From GCA-2862585 sp049890295 (GTDB lineage: Bacteria > Bacteroidota > Bacteroidia > Flavobacteriales > UBA7312), in assembly GCA_049890295.1 (NCBI GenBank), contig JBMHBP010000023.1, positions 124,001 through 188,000 of the forward strand: DNA of 64,000 bases. The letters run 5' to 3'. A program made the translations under genes and the position numbers. Below, in pieces: positions 53,481-60,992 of the stretch (the first letter of the stretch is position 1; every line of letters begins with the position of its first letter). Under the pieces are notes generated by a model, which did not search any database, was not told the origin of the DNA, and worked only from the letters and a program-made list of their open reading frames with translations.

Positions 53481-54619
53481 CCGCACTACAACAAATAAAA
53501 CAGCGTTTTGGCATTATGGGTCAGTCTGTAAAGCTAGAAAGAGCTATAGAAACTGCCGTTCAAGTTGCACCAACGGATATTTCTGTTCTAATTACTGGTG
53601 AAAGTGGTACTGGTAAAGAGGTCATGCCAAAAATCATACATCAAAATAGTTCAAGAAAACATAACAACTACATTGCCGTAAATTGCGGAGCTATTCCTGA
53701 AGGCACCATTGATAGTGAATTATTTGGACATGAAAAAGGTGCTTTCACAGGAGCCAGCGAACAACGAAAAGGTTATTTTGAAGTAGCCAATGGTGGCACA
53801 ATCTTTTTAGATGAGGTAGGTGAATTACCATTAAACACACAAGTCAGATTATTAAGAGTTCTTGAAAGTGGCGAGTTCATGAAAGTCGGTTCTAGTGAAA
53901 TTATAAAAGTCGATATAAGAGTAGTAGCAGCCACAAATGTAAATATAGAAGAAGCTATAAAAAAAGGGAAATTTAGAGAAGACCTTTATTACAGATTAAA
54001 CACAATAAATATTAAAATGCCACCTCTTAGAGAACGTAAAGAGGATATTCATTTAATTTTCAGAAAGTTTGCAGCCGATTTTGCAGACAGGTATCATATT
54101 CCAACTATAAGACTAAATGAATCAGCCATTGAGCGGCTTGAACATTATTCATGGCCAGGAAATATCAGACAACTAAAAAATGTCTGTGAACAATTATCGG
54201 CTGTTGAGCAAAACCGTAGTATAGATGCTAGCGTTTTAAATCAGTATATTCCAAAGGAAAATACCACCCCAATATTATTTAATAATAACAGCAAAGAAAA
54301 TGACTTTTCTGAAAGAGAAATTTTGTACAAAGTGCTCTTTGATATGAAAAACGATTTGAACGATTTAAAGCGTGTGACTAGTGAGTTAATGTCAGGCCAA
54401 ACAGAAAGCAACACCAACAATGTAATTGACGAGAACTTACTTATACAAACTAAAGAGCAAGTTGAAATAGAAAAAAAGGTACTCACACTTCAAGAACAAG
54501 AAAAAATACTCATTGAAGAATCCTTAATTAGACATCAAGGTCGTCGCAAAGACGCGGCTGATGAACTAGGAATTTCAGAACGAACACTTTACCGTAAAAT
54601 AAAAGAGTATTTGTTGTGA
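53477..54619 (+). CDS. Sigma-54-dependent transcriptional activator without receiver domain
   Basis: AAA+ enhancer-binding protein that drives RpoN promoters. The central domain begins almost at the N-terminus: FGIMGQSVKLERAIETAVQV, Walker A LITGESGTGKEVMPKII, the sigma-54-contact loop ELFGHEKGAFTGASEQRKGY, Walker B GGTIFLDEVGELPLNTQVRL and HYSWPGNIRQLKNVCEQLS. A linker of about 100 residues precedes a Fis-type HTH (GRRKDAADELGISERTLYRK). No receiver or PAS domain is seen, so activity is probably set by level or an unlinked signal. Start 53477 (MTALQQIK) overlaps the miaB stop (ATGA); an in-frame Met 14 codons upstream lies inside miaB. Confidence 0.93.
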   Translation: MTALQQIKQRFGIMGQSVKLERAIETAVQVAPTDISVLITGESGTGKEVMPKIIHQNSSRKHNNYIAVNCGAIPEGTIDSELFGHEKGAFTGASEQRKGYFEVANGGTIFLDEVGELPLNTQVRLLRVLESGEFMKVGSSEIIKVDIRVVAATNVNIEEAIKKGKFREDLYYRLNTINIKMPPLRERKEDIHLIFRKFAADFADRYHIPTIRLNESAIERLEHYSWPGNIRQLKNVCEQLSAVEQNRSIDASVLNQYIPKENTTPILFNNNSKENDFSEREILYKVLFDMKNDLNDLKRVTSELMSGQTESNTNNVIDENLLIQTKEQVEIEKKVLTLQEQEKILIEESLIRHQGRRKDAADELGISERTLYRKIKEYLL

Positions 54620-55116
54620 AAAGTCAACTAACCATTATGTTGTCAGTAATTTTATCACTAAGTGCCTGTGGTATATATTCCTTTTCTGGGGCCTCTATTT
54701 CTTCTGAAATAAAAACGATAACTATCGGTTATTTTGATAGTCAAGCTGAATTACTACCGCCTGATTATCCCAATTTTTTCACCGAATCTATGAAGGATAA
54801 ATTTATTGCTGAAACAGCATTATCTCCTGTCAATATAGACGGAGATCTAAGTTTTAGTGGTTATATTTCAAATTATAGTATAAAGCCAATAGCTATACAG
54901 GCCAATGAAACGGCTGCAAAAAATAGGCTCACTGTTTCCGTTAAAGTGACTTTTACTAACCGCATACAAGAGGAATACAATTATGATAAAACATTTAGTC
55001 AATATGCTGACTATGACAGCAACCAAGATTTAAACACTATCGAGAGTGAATTATTGGCAGAAATAACCGATCAATTGGTTGAAAATATTTTTAACGAAGC
55101 TGTTGCAACTTGGTAA
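54616..55116 (+). CDS. lptE: LPS-assembly lipoprotein LptE
   Basis: Outer-membrane lipoprotein that plugs LptD in LPS insertion. The 166 residues start with a lipoprotein signal (ILSLSAC, Cys at about residue 18) followed by GIYSFSGASISSEIKTITIG, the typical Bacteroidota LptE N-terminus. The middle (LSFSGYISNYSIKPIAIQAN and TVSVKVTFTNRIQEEYNYDK) and the C-terminal LLAEITDQLVENIFNEAV match the family. It starts with GTG overlapping the activator stop (GTGA) and sits in the miaB-secG operon, an arrangement common in the group. Confidence 0.9.
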   Translation: MKSQLTIMLSVILSLSACGIYSFSGASISSEIKTITIGYFDSQAELLPPDYPNFFTESMKDKFIAETALSPVNIDGDLSFSGYISNYSIKPIAIQANETAAKNRLTVSVKVTFTNRIQEEYNYDKTFSQYADYDSNQDLNTIESELLAEITDQLVENIFNEAVATW

Positions 55117-55817
55117 TTTCTAAAGAAACATATAACCAATGGGTTAATGATCCTTATCAGCTCACTGAAAAAGATTTGGAACCGTTAAATGAACTGATTG
55201 AGACCTTTCCTTATTGTCAAACCACCCGTTTACTAAAAACCATATGTCTACAGAATATAGGTAGTTTTCAATTTAACCAACATCTCAAACAAACAGCTGC
55301 CTACTCTGGTGACAGGAGAAGACTTTTCGATCTTGTTACTAAAAAAACAAAAATTAATAATAAACTTACAGCAATAAAAGAAAAAATAAAGCCTGTTGAA
55401 GATTCAAAAATTAAGCAAAAAGAAGATATACTCAACATAGGCGAACCATTAGAATTTAATAAATCTGAAACTTATTCTTTTAGCGAATGGTTAAAACTAA
55501 CTAAAGCTAAACCTATTCAACGAAAGGAAGAAAAAAATACACTACAAGAAAAAGTCGGTCGCATTGAAAAATACATTGCAAATAGAGATCGAAAACCTCA
55601 AAAAACAACCTTCTTTTCCGCCAGTGATAAATCTAAAGAAAGTGAAACATTTGAATTTAGTATAGTCACCGAAACCTTGGCAAAAGTTTATTTAGAACAA
55701 GGACATTATGAAAGAGCTAAAGAGGCTTACAGACAATTGAGTTTGAAATATCCCCAAAAAAGTTCTTTATTTGCATCCCGAATTGAATTAATCGATCAAT
55801 TGATCAAAAACAAATAA
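55110..55817 (+). CDS. TPR-containing protein of unknown function between lptE and secG
   Basis: A 235-residue cytoplasmic-looking protein (no signal peptide). The N-terminal part has YNQWVNDPYQLTEKDLEPLN and FPYCQTTRLLKTICLQN, with a charged Lys/Glu middle. The C-terminus carries one TPR-like hairpin (ETLAKVYLEQGHYERAKEAY followed by RQLSLKYPQKSSLFASRI). The best start is a TTG at 55110, overlapping the last codons of lptE; no ATG is available nearby, which makes the exact start less certain. The gene ends 3 bp before secG. Homologues usually sit in this operon position in Flavobacteriales. No function assigned. Confidence 0.75.
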   Translation: MVISKETYNQWVNDPYQLTEKDLEPLNELIETFPYCQTTRLLKTICLQNIGSFQFNQHLKQTAAYSGDRRRLFDLVTKKTKINNKLTAIKEKIKPVEDSKIKQKEDILNIGEPLEFNKSETYSFSEWLKLTKAKPIQRKEEKNTLQEKVGRIEKYIANRDRKPQKTTFFSASDKSKESETFEFSIVTETLAKVYLEQGHYERAKEAYRQLSLKYPQKSSLFASRIELIDQLIKNK

Positions 55818-55820
55818 CGC

Positions 55821-56156
55821 ATGTATACTATATTCTCTATATTAATCATCATAACTTGTATTTTATTATTGTTAGTTGTGCTAGTCCAAAATCCGAAAGG
55901 AGGTGGTCTGTCAGCAACATTTGGTGGTGGAAATCAAGTTATGGGAGTTAAAAAAACTGCCGATTTTTTAGAAAAAGCAACTTGGTACTTAGCAATTGCA
56001 TTATTATTCTTTTCATTAATGTCAAACTTGAGTATCTCTTCAAGTACTGATAACAACGGACAAAATGAATCGATTATCCAAGAACAACTGGATGACACGC
56101 CTATTCCAACTCAGAGTTTACCAAATTTACCCGTTCAGGAAACACCATCTGAATAA
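55821..56156 (+). CDS. secG: Preprotein translocase subunit SecG
   Basis: Small inner-membrane subunit of the SecYEG translocon. Two helices at residues about 3-22 (IFSILIIITCILLLLVVLVQ) and 52-72 (ATWYLAIALLFFSLMSNLSI) flank the family loop NPKGGGLSATFGGGNQVMGV. A polar C-terminal tail follows (residues about 75-111, Gln/Pro/Ser-rich). 111 residues. Last gene of the packed miaB operon; groES is 116 bp downstream behind its own promoter. Confidence 0.93.
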   Translation: MYTIFSILIIITCILLLLVVLVQNPKGGGLSATFGGGNQVMGVKKTADFLEKATWYLAIALLFFSLMSNLSISSSTDNNGQNESIIQEQLDDTPIPTQSLPNLPVQETPSE

Positions 56157-56167
56157 GCGATTTACTG

Positions 56168-56177
56168 ACAAATTTGT
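56168..56177. other. Palindrome ACAAATTTGT upstream of groES
   Basis: A perfect 10-bp inverted repeat 46 bp upstream of the sigma-54-like element and 95 bp upstream of groES. It could be a regulator site, but it is short and AT-rich. Confidence 0.3.
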
Positions 56178-56222
56178 AATCTACAACTGAAAAAAAGTCA
56201 TTACACGGTATCAATTTTGCTG

Positions 56223-56239
56223 TGGCATGATTTTTGAAT
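56223..56239 (+). promoter_or_regulatory. Candidate sigma-54 (-24/-12) promoter for groES-groEL
   Basis: TGGCATGATTTTTGAAT fits the sigma-54 consensus TGGCACG-N4-TTGC(A/T). The GG of -24 and the G of -12 are at exact spacing; one base differs at -12 (A for C). Transcription would begin near 56249, leaving a 24-base leader before the ATG at 56273. No TAnnTTTG is seen closer to the gene. A sigma-54 activator is encoded 2.7 kb upstream. Confidence 0.5.
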
Positions 56240-56272
56240 CCATATTAGATAATTAAACAAAAAAACAAAACT

Positions 56273-56542
56273 ATGAATGTAAAACCATTAGCTGATAGGG
56301 TACTCGTTGAACCTGCTAAGGCAGAAACTACTACAGCATCAGGAATTATCATTCCAGATACAGCACAAGAAAAACCACAAAAAGGTACAATCGTGGCTGT
56401 TGGTAATGGTAAGAAAGACGAACCATTAACCGTTAAAGTCGGTGATACGGTACTTTACGGTAAATATTCAGGGACTGAACTTAAGTTCGAAGGAAAAGAC
56501 TACATGATCATGCGTGAGTCTGATATTTTAGCAATTATTTAA
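56273..56542 (+). CDS. groES: Co-chaperonin GroES
   Basis: Lid of the GroEL chaperonin. The 89 residues start MNVKPLADRVLVEPAKAETT with TASGIIIPDTAQEKPQKGTI (the mobile loop) and end YMIMRESDILAII. Standard length for the family. Followed after 11 bp by groEL. No CIRCE element is seen upstream; a sigma-54-like promoter is present instead. Confidence 0.97.
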   Translation: MNVKPLADRVLVEPAKAETTTASGIIIPDTAQEKPQKGTIVAVGNGKKDEPLTVKVGDTVLYGKYSGTELKFEGKDYMIMRESDILAII

Positions 56543-56553
56543 ACTACTAGAAA

Positions 56554-58185
56554 ATGGCAAAAGAAATAAAATTTGATGTTGAAGCAAGAGACGCCCTTAA
56601 GCGTGGCGTTGACTCCCTTGCTAATGCAGTAAAAGTGACACTAGGACCACAAGGAAGAAACGTGGTTATTGACAAAAAATTCGGCGGCCCATCTATCACT
56701 AAAGATGGTGTTTCTGTCGCTAAAGAAATCGAATTAGAAGATACCATTGAAAACATGGGTGCTCAAATGGTAAAAGAAGTAGCTTCAAAAACAGCTGATA
56801 TTGCAGGAGATGGTACGACTACCGCAACAGTTTTAGCACAAGCTATTGTATCTGATGGCCTAAAAAATGTTGCTGCAGGTGCGAATCCAATGGATTTAAA
56901 ACGAGGAATTGATAAAGCTGTAAATGTTGTGGTTGATAGTCTCAAATCTCAATCACAGGAAGTTGGTGATAGTATTGAAAAAATACAGCAAGTAGGAGCT
57001 ATTTCTGCCAACAATGACAACACTATCGGTTCACTTATTGCAGAGGCAATGGACAAAGTCAAAAAAGAAGGTGTCATAACTGTAGAAGAAGCTAAAGGAA
57101 CTGACACCTATGTTGAAGTCGTAGAAGGAATGCAATTTGATAGAGGTTACCTTTCTCCTTATTTTGTGACCAATGCAGACAAGATGCTAACTGACCTCGA
57201 AAGTCCTTACATTCTACTTTACGATAAGAAGATATCAAATATGAAAGATCTTCTGCCAGTATTAGAGCCAGCAGCACAATCAGGTAAACCATTATTAATT
57301 ATTGCTGAAGATGTGGATGGCGAAGCCCTAGCAACTTTGGTAGTCAACAAAATGAGGGGTTCCTTAAAGATTGCAGCCGTTAAAGCTCCAGGCTTTGGTG
57401 ATAGAAGGAAAGCAATGCTCGAAGATATCGCTATTCTTACTGGCGGAACTGTTATTTCAGAAGAGCGTGGTTTTAAATTAGAAAATGCTTCTATCGATAT
57501 GCTAGGAACAGCAGAGAAAGTAACCATTGACAAAGACAATACTACAATTGTAAATGGTGCTGGAGAAAAAGACGCTATATCGGCCAGAGTCAATCAGATT
57601 AAAGCTCAGATTGAAAGTACTTCATCAGACTACGATAAAGAAAAACTACAAGAGCGATTAGCAAAATTAGCTGGTGGTGTAGCTGTATTATACGTTGGTG
57701 CTGCTTCCGAAGTAGAAATGAAAGAAAAGAAAGACCGCGTTGATGATGCACTTCATGCTACCAGAGCAGCCGTTGAAGAAGGGATTATCGCAGGTGGTGG
57801 TGTAGCCTTAGTAAGAGCTGCTGACTCCCTTTCTAAATTAGAAGGTGATAATGCTGATGAAACGACAGGTATTCAAATCGTTACTCGTGCTATTGAAGAG
57901 CCGCTAAGACAAATTGTTGCCAATGCCGGAAACGAAGGCTCGGTAGTTGTTTCAAAGGTAAAAGAGGGTAAAGCAGATTTTGGATACAATGCTAAAAAAG
58001 AGCAATATGAAAATATGTTCGAAGCGGGAATTATTGACCCAACAAAAGTTACAAGGGTAGCATTAGAAAACGCTGCCTCTGTAGCCGGCATGTTACTCAC
58101 AACTGAATGTGTCTTGGCAGAAATTCCTGAAGAAAATCCTCCAATGCCTCCAATGGGTGGTGGCGGAATGCCAGGAATGATGTAA
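56554..58185 (+). CDS. groEL: Chaperonin GroEL
   Basis: 60-kDa chaperonin, ATP-driven protein-folding chamber. Complete at 543 residues: AKEIKFDVEARDALKRGVDS, the ATP-site VTLGPQGRNVVIDKKFGGPS and DIAGDGTTTATVLAQAI, the apical domain AEDVDGEALATLVVNKMRGS, VKAPGFGDRRKAMLEDIAIL, and the C-terminal Gly/Met tail PPMGGGGMPGMM. It follows groES by 11 bp and is followed by a strong terminator. Confidence 0.98.
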   Translation: MAKEIKFDVEARDALKRGVDSLANAVKVTLGPQGRNVVIDKKFGGPSITKDGVSVAKEIELEDTIENMGAQMVKEVASKTADIAGDGTTTATVLAQAIVSDGLKNVAAGANPMDLKRGIDKAVNVVVDSLKSQSQEVGDSIEKIQQVGAISANNDNTIGSLIAEAMDKVKKEGVITVEEAKGTDTYVEVVEGMQFDRGYLSPYFVTNADKMLTDLESPYILLYDKKISNMKDLLPVLEPAAQSGKPLLIIAEDVDGEALATLVVNKMRGSLKIAAVKAPGFGDRRKAMLEDIAILTGGTVISEERGFKLENASIDMLGTAEKVTIDKDNTTIVNGAGEKDAISARVNQIKAQIESTSSDYDKEKLQERLAKLAGGVAVLYVGAASEVEMKEKKDRVDDALHATRAAVEEGIIAGGGVALVRAADSLSKLEGDNADETTGIQIVTRAIEEPLRQIVANAGNEGSVVVSKVKEGKADFGYNAKKEQYENMFEAGIIDPTKVTRVALENAASVAGMLLTTECVLAEIPEENPPMPPMGGGGMPGMM

Positions 58186-58202
58186 TTCACTCACTTATAT
58201 TT

Positions 58203-58238
58203 AAAAAAAAGGGCTTCATATGAAGCCCTTTTTTTTAA
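58203..58238. terminator. Bidirectional terminator between groEL and the Asp-rich repeat gene
   Basis: A near-perfect palindrome: an A-run, GGGCTTCATATGAAGCCC, then a T-run. It serves groEL on the plus strand and the convergent 58255-59409 gene on the minus strand. Confidence 0.88.
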
Positions 58239-58254
58239 AATGCGTCTAGATTTT

Positions 58255-59409
58255 TTACCTGTCCAAAGTCATTCTTTTTTCAAAAGTACCATCTTTGAAT
58301 AGATAAATTAGAGGCTGATTGGGTCTAAAAGATACAGGCCTTCCTTGTAAGTCTAATATTTCAATTAATTCTTTTTGCTCCAATACAGAAGAAGGCGCAG
58401 ACATTCTGTTAAATACATAGGAATTATTCTGGAAAGAAAAATCAAACTCCTCGCCATTATTTAGTATGCAAATGTCATTGATAAAAAAGGTATCAGCTAT
58501 TACGGTATAATCAAAATTGTCTAAATCAATTATTTGATTGTCAAAGTCAATTATATTACCAATAAAATCAGTAAAATAAACTGAGCCGTCATTGAAGCTC
58601 AAATCCAGAAAATCAATAAGACCATCAAAATCTGTTTGTGAATCACCTTCGTAATCTTCAATCAAAATATTGTCACCAATATCAGTAAAATCAACTGATC
58701 CGTCAATGAAACTAAAATCTAAAGAATCAATGAGGTCATTAAAATCTATTTGTGAATCACCTTCGTAATCTTCAATCAAAATAGTGTCACCAACATCAGT
58801 AAAATCAACAGATCCGTCAATGAAACTAAAACCTAAAGAATCAATGAGGTCATTAAAATCTGTTTGTGAATCACCTTCGTAATCTTCAATCAAAATAGTG
58901 TCACTAATATCAGTAAAATCAAAATTGTCTAAATCAGTCGTTTGATTGTCAAAATCAATTATATTATCAATAAAATCGGTAAAATAAACTGAGCCATCAT
59001 TGAAGTTCAGTTCTAGAAAATCAATAAGACCATCAAAATCTAATAATGAATTACCTTGGTATTCTTCAATTAAAATACTGTCACCAGTACAAGTAAAATC
59101 AACTGATCCGTCAATGAAATTTAAACCTAAAGAATCAACGAGGTCATTTAAATCTAAATCTTCAGGAATTTCAGCATCTATATCCCCCTCAAAATCTAAG
59201 CCAGTAGACTCGTCATCACATCCATATAAAAATAATAAATCTGCATCATCGATAACGTCATCAAAATTAAAATCTGTCTGAGAAAAAGCCTGGTATTCTT
59301 CAATTGAAATAGTAATTTCAGTGCCATTACAATCAAAAGTATAAGTCTGTTGGGCATTTACGGTTAATGTAGCCAAGAAAATTGGCAGTAAATAAAATGA
59401 TTTTTTCAT
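58255..59409 (-). CDS. Secreted Asp-rich tandem-repeat protein with a T9SS-like C-terminus
   Basis: A 384-residue protein with a signal peptide (MKKSFYLLPIFLATLTVNAQ). From about residue 90 it consists of five copies of a 38-residue unit (DSLGFSFIDGSVDFTD, then ILIEDYEGDSQTDF) and a longer variant with inserts. It is strikingly acidic (Asp, few basic residues). The C-terminal 45 residues (VLEQKELIEILDLQGRPVSF then NQPLIYLFKDGTFEKR) resemble the T9SS sorting domain class with an LxGRxV ... PLIYIYxDGTxEKR pattern. Acidic repeats could bind Ca2+ at the surface, but no calibrated EF-hand or RTX motif is present. Function unknown. Converges with groEL. Confidence 0.8.
   Translation of the reverse strand: MKKSFYLLPIFLATLTVNAQQTYTFDCNGTEITISIEEYQAFSQTDFNFDDVIDDADLLFLYGCDDESTGLDFEGDIDAEIPEDLDLNDLVDSLGLNFIDGSVDFTCTGDSILIEEYQGNSLLDFDGLIDFLELNFNDGSVYFTDFIDNIIDFDNQTTDLDNFDFTDISDTILIEDYEGDSQTDFNDLIDSLGFSFIDGSVDFTDVGDTILIEDYEGDSQIDFNDLIDSLDFSFIDGSVDFTDIGDNILIEDYEGDSQTDFDGLIDFLDLSFNDGSVYFTDFIGNIIDFDNQIIDLDNFDYTVIADTFFINDICILNNGEEFDFSFQNNSYVFNRMSAPSSVLEQKELIEILDLQGRPVSFRPNQPLIYLFKDGTFEKRMTLDR
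58513..59150 (-). repeat. 114-bp tandem repeats with a higher-order 408-bp duplication
   Basis: Within the Asp-rich gene the same sequence recurs at exactly 114-bp steps (for example GATCCGTCAATGAA at 58697 and 58811; CACCTTCGTAATCTTC at 58644, 58758 and 58872). A longer segment beginning AAAATTGTCTAAATCA recurs at 58513 and 58921, 408 bp apart. The copies are close to identical, which implies recent expansion. Confidence 0.85.
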
Positions 59410-59467
59410 AACAAATGGGTTTTAAAAATTAAATTCAGTGCTAAGTTAAAACCATAAACTGCATTAA

Positions 59468-59516
59468 AAAATCAAAAAAACAGAAATCCTTACGCATTCA
59501 AGATTATCGTAGGACA
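59468..59516 (-). terminator. Possible terminator after the ctaA operon
   Basis: On the minus strand TCCTACG and CGTAAGGA can pair (one bulge) around a 13-base loop, followed by a T-rich tract. The stem is short and the loop long, so confidence is low. Confidence 0.35.
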
Positions 59517-59538
59517 GATTTCATAAGAAAGTACTAGA

Positions 59539-60552
59539 TTAGTTTTTAAGCAAACGCATTCTAAAAACTAACATACACATTATTCCGAGCAAGATACAAG
59601 CAAACAAAAGGTGAGCATTTTGTATTAAAGCCAACATACCCAAATGAGCTAAGATAACTCCACTCAACAGTTCTACAGCTAAAATACCATACAGCCATCG
59701 AAGTATAGTTAGCTTGAAGAACCGCTCATTAAGGTAGGCTATGTAAGTCAATAAACCCAATACTATCCACGAAAAACTACGGTGTATAAAAAAGGAAATA
59801 CCTAATTGTTCTGTCCACTGATCTCTTCCAATGCCCATTCGACTAAGTTCATCAATATACTCTCTTACTTGTGTTCCTAAAAACATTTGAAAGAAAGTGA
59901 TAAGAAAACTAAACCATACTATATAGTAAACCGATTTTGGTACTTCAATATTTAAGGACTGTGAAGGGCTTACCATGCGTATAATATACAATTGAATGCC
60001 TATTATAAGCAGTGCAAAAAATAAATGTACAGTTATCGTCCATGGCACTAAATTGGATGCTACAACAATGGACCCAAACCAGCCTTGAAACAACATAAAA
60101 ATGAGGTTAAGGAAGCTTAAAAACAATAATGACTTATGCTTTCTAAAAGCTAATAGCACCCAAATAAAAATTATCAAAACAGAATTGCCGGCTAAAAATC
60201 CAAGCAAACGGTTAACGTATTCTGTCCAGGTTTTTCTGACATTAAAGTCCTCTTCTTTAGTGAGGTTTGGATCATTTTTCAGCTGTAAAGCTACATCATA
60301 CATTCCTATATTAGAAAGTAGCATAGCAAATTTCTCTACTTTCTGTTGGCGTTGTTCAACATATTTTTCTTTGTAGTTGGGCGGCACCTGGCTTATGTGG
60401 GTGGGTGGTACCCACTGATCAAAACACTTGGGCCAGTCCGGACAACCCATTCCACTTCCTGTGACACGAACAAAACTACCCGCTATCACGACTAAAAATA
60501 TCAGTACTAAAGCAAGCCAATTAAAGCGAACAAAAGTGGTGGAAATCATCAT
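59539..60552 (-). CDS. ctaA: Heme A synthase (CtaA/COX15)
   Basis: Membrane enzyme that oxidises the heme O methyl group to make heme A for cytochrome oxidase. The 337 residues have about eight helices and the family loop GSFVRVTGSGMGCPDWPKCF (conserved Cys pair). Conserved His residues are at 176 (WTITVHLFFA), 257 (SFFIHRSFSW) and 314 (QNAHLLFA). At the first E-x-x-H-R site, the sequence is EYVNR, with Asn114 where His is expected. It starts 3 bp after the metal-binding lipoprotein gene and is probably co-transcribed with it. Confidence 0.92.
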   Translation of the reverse strand: MMISTTFVRFNWLALVLIFLVVIAGSFVRVTGSGMGCPDWPKCFDQWVPPTHISQVPPNYKEKYVEQRQQKVEKFAMLLSNIGMYDVALQLKNDPNLTKEEDFNVRKTWTEYVNRLLGFLAGNSVLIIFIWVLLAFRKHKSLLFLSFLNLIFMLFQGWFGSIVVASNLVPWTITVHLFFALLIIGIQLYIIRMVSPSQSLNIEVPKSVYYIVWFSFLITFFQMFLGTQVREYIDELSRMGIGRDQWTEQLGISFFIHRSFSWIVLGLLTYIAYLNERFFKLTILRWLYGILAVELLSGVILAHLGMLALIQNAHLLFACILLGIMCMLVFRMRLLKN

Positions 60553-60555
60553 TAT

Positions 60556-60930
60556 TTAGTGAGTTTGAATAGTGCCTTTTTCAATAGTCTTAATGATTTC
60601 AACCTCAACATTAGTAACCCTGTAAACACTATCTTTTATGGTATTAATCAAATCAATCATGGCATACTCACTGACTTGGCTGGTATTGTACTCAACCGAT
60701 GCCAGTTTGTTTTCAAAACTAATATCAGATTTTACGACTCCATCCAGTTTTTCAAGCTCTTTGCTAATAAAGTCAGCACAACCCTTTTGACAACTCATAC
60801 CTTCAATTGATAAGGTAGCCTTTGTATCGGCCAAAACAATTTTTTGGCTGGCATTTACAGATGTATTACCCTGACCACAGCTAACGAAAATTAAAACTAT
60901 TAGTAAACTTTTTAAAACATTTTTGAGCAT
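60556..60930 (-). CDS. Lipoprotein with heavy-metal-associated (HMA) domain
   Basis: A 124-residue exported lipoprotein (lipobox FVSC, Cys at about residue 18). Residues about 40-110 form an HMA-type domain: ATLSIEGMSCQKGCADFISK, VVKSDISFENKLASVEYN and DLINTIKDSVYRVTNVEVEI. The metal motif is CQKGC, with three residues between the Cys pair instead of the two in classical CxxC copper chaperones. Co-transcribed with ctaA, so a role in periplasmic copper supply to cytochrome oxidase is plausible. That role is inference. Confidence 0.8.
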   Translation of the reverse strand: MLKNVLKSLLIVLIFVSCGQGNTSVNASQKIVLADTKATLSIEGMSCQKGCADFISKELEKLDGVVKSDISFENKLASVEYNTSQVSEYAMIDLINTIKDSVYRVTNVEVEIIKTIEKGTIQTH

Positions 60931-60969
60931 AACTATTATATTTTTTAGGGAGTTACAAAAATACTAACA

Positions 60970-60977
60970 TATCTTTG
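60970..60977 (+). promoter_or_regulatory. Candidate -7 box for the EamA transporter gene
   Basis: TATCTTTG is a perfect TAnnTTTG match. Because a transcript would begin about 60983, a TTG start at 60975 is unlikely and the GTG at 60993 is preferred. No clear -33 element. Confidence 0.4.
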
Positions 60978-60992
60978 TATAAAATATTGTTT

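Noticed and set aside
57219..57593. Open frame of 124 codons on the minus strand inside groEL
   Set aside because: Antisense to a highly conserved gene, no start context or family similarity; a shadow frame.
58513..59150. Regular 114-bp repeats that could look like a CRISPR-type array
   Set aside because: The repeats are in frame, coding, contiguous without unique spacers, and translate to a 38-residue protein repeat. They are tandem coding repeats.
59000..59281. Open frame of 93 codons on the plus strand opposite the Asp-rich gene
   Set aside because: Ser/Lys-rich translation is the mirror of the Asp-rich repeats; no independent evidence of coding.
60975..60992. TTG start for the EamA transporter
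   Set aside because: It overlaps the -7 box TATCTTTG, so a transcript from this promoter would start downstream of it. The GTG at 60993 is preferred.
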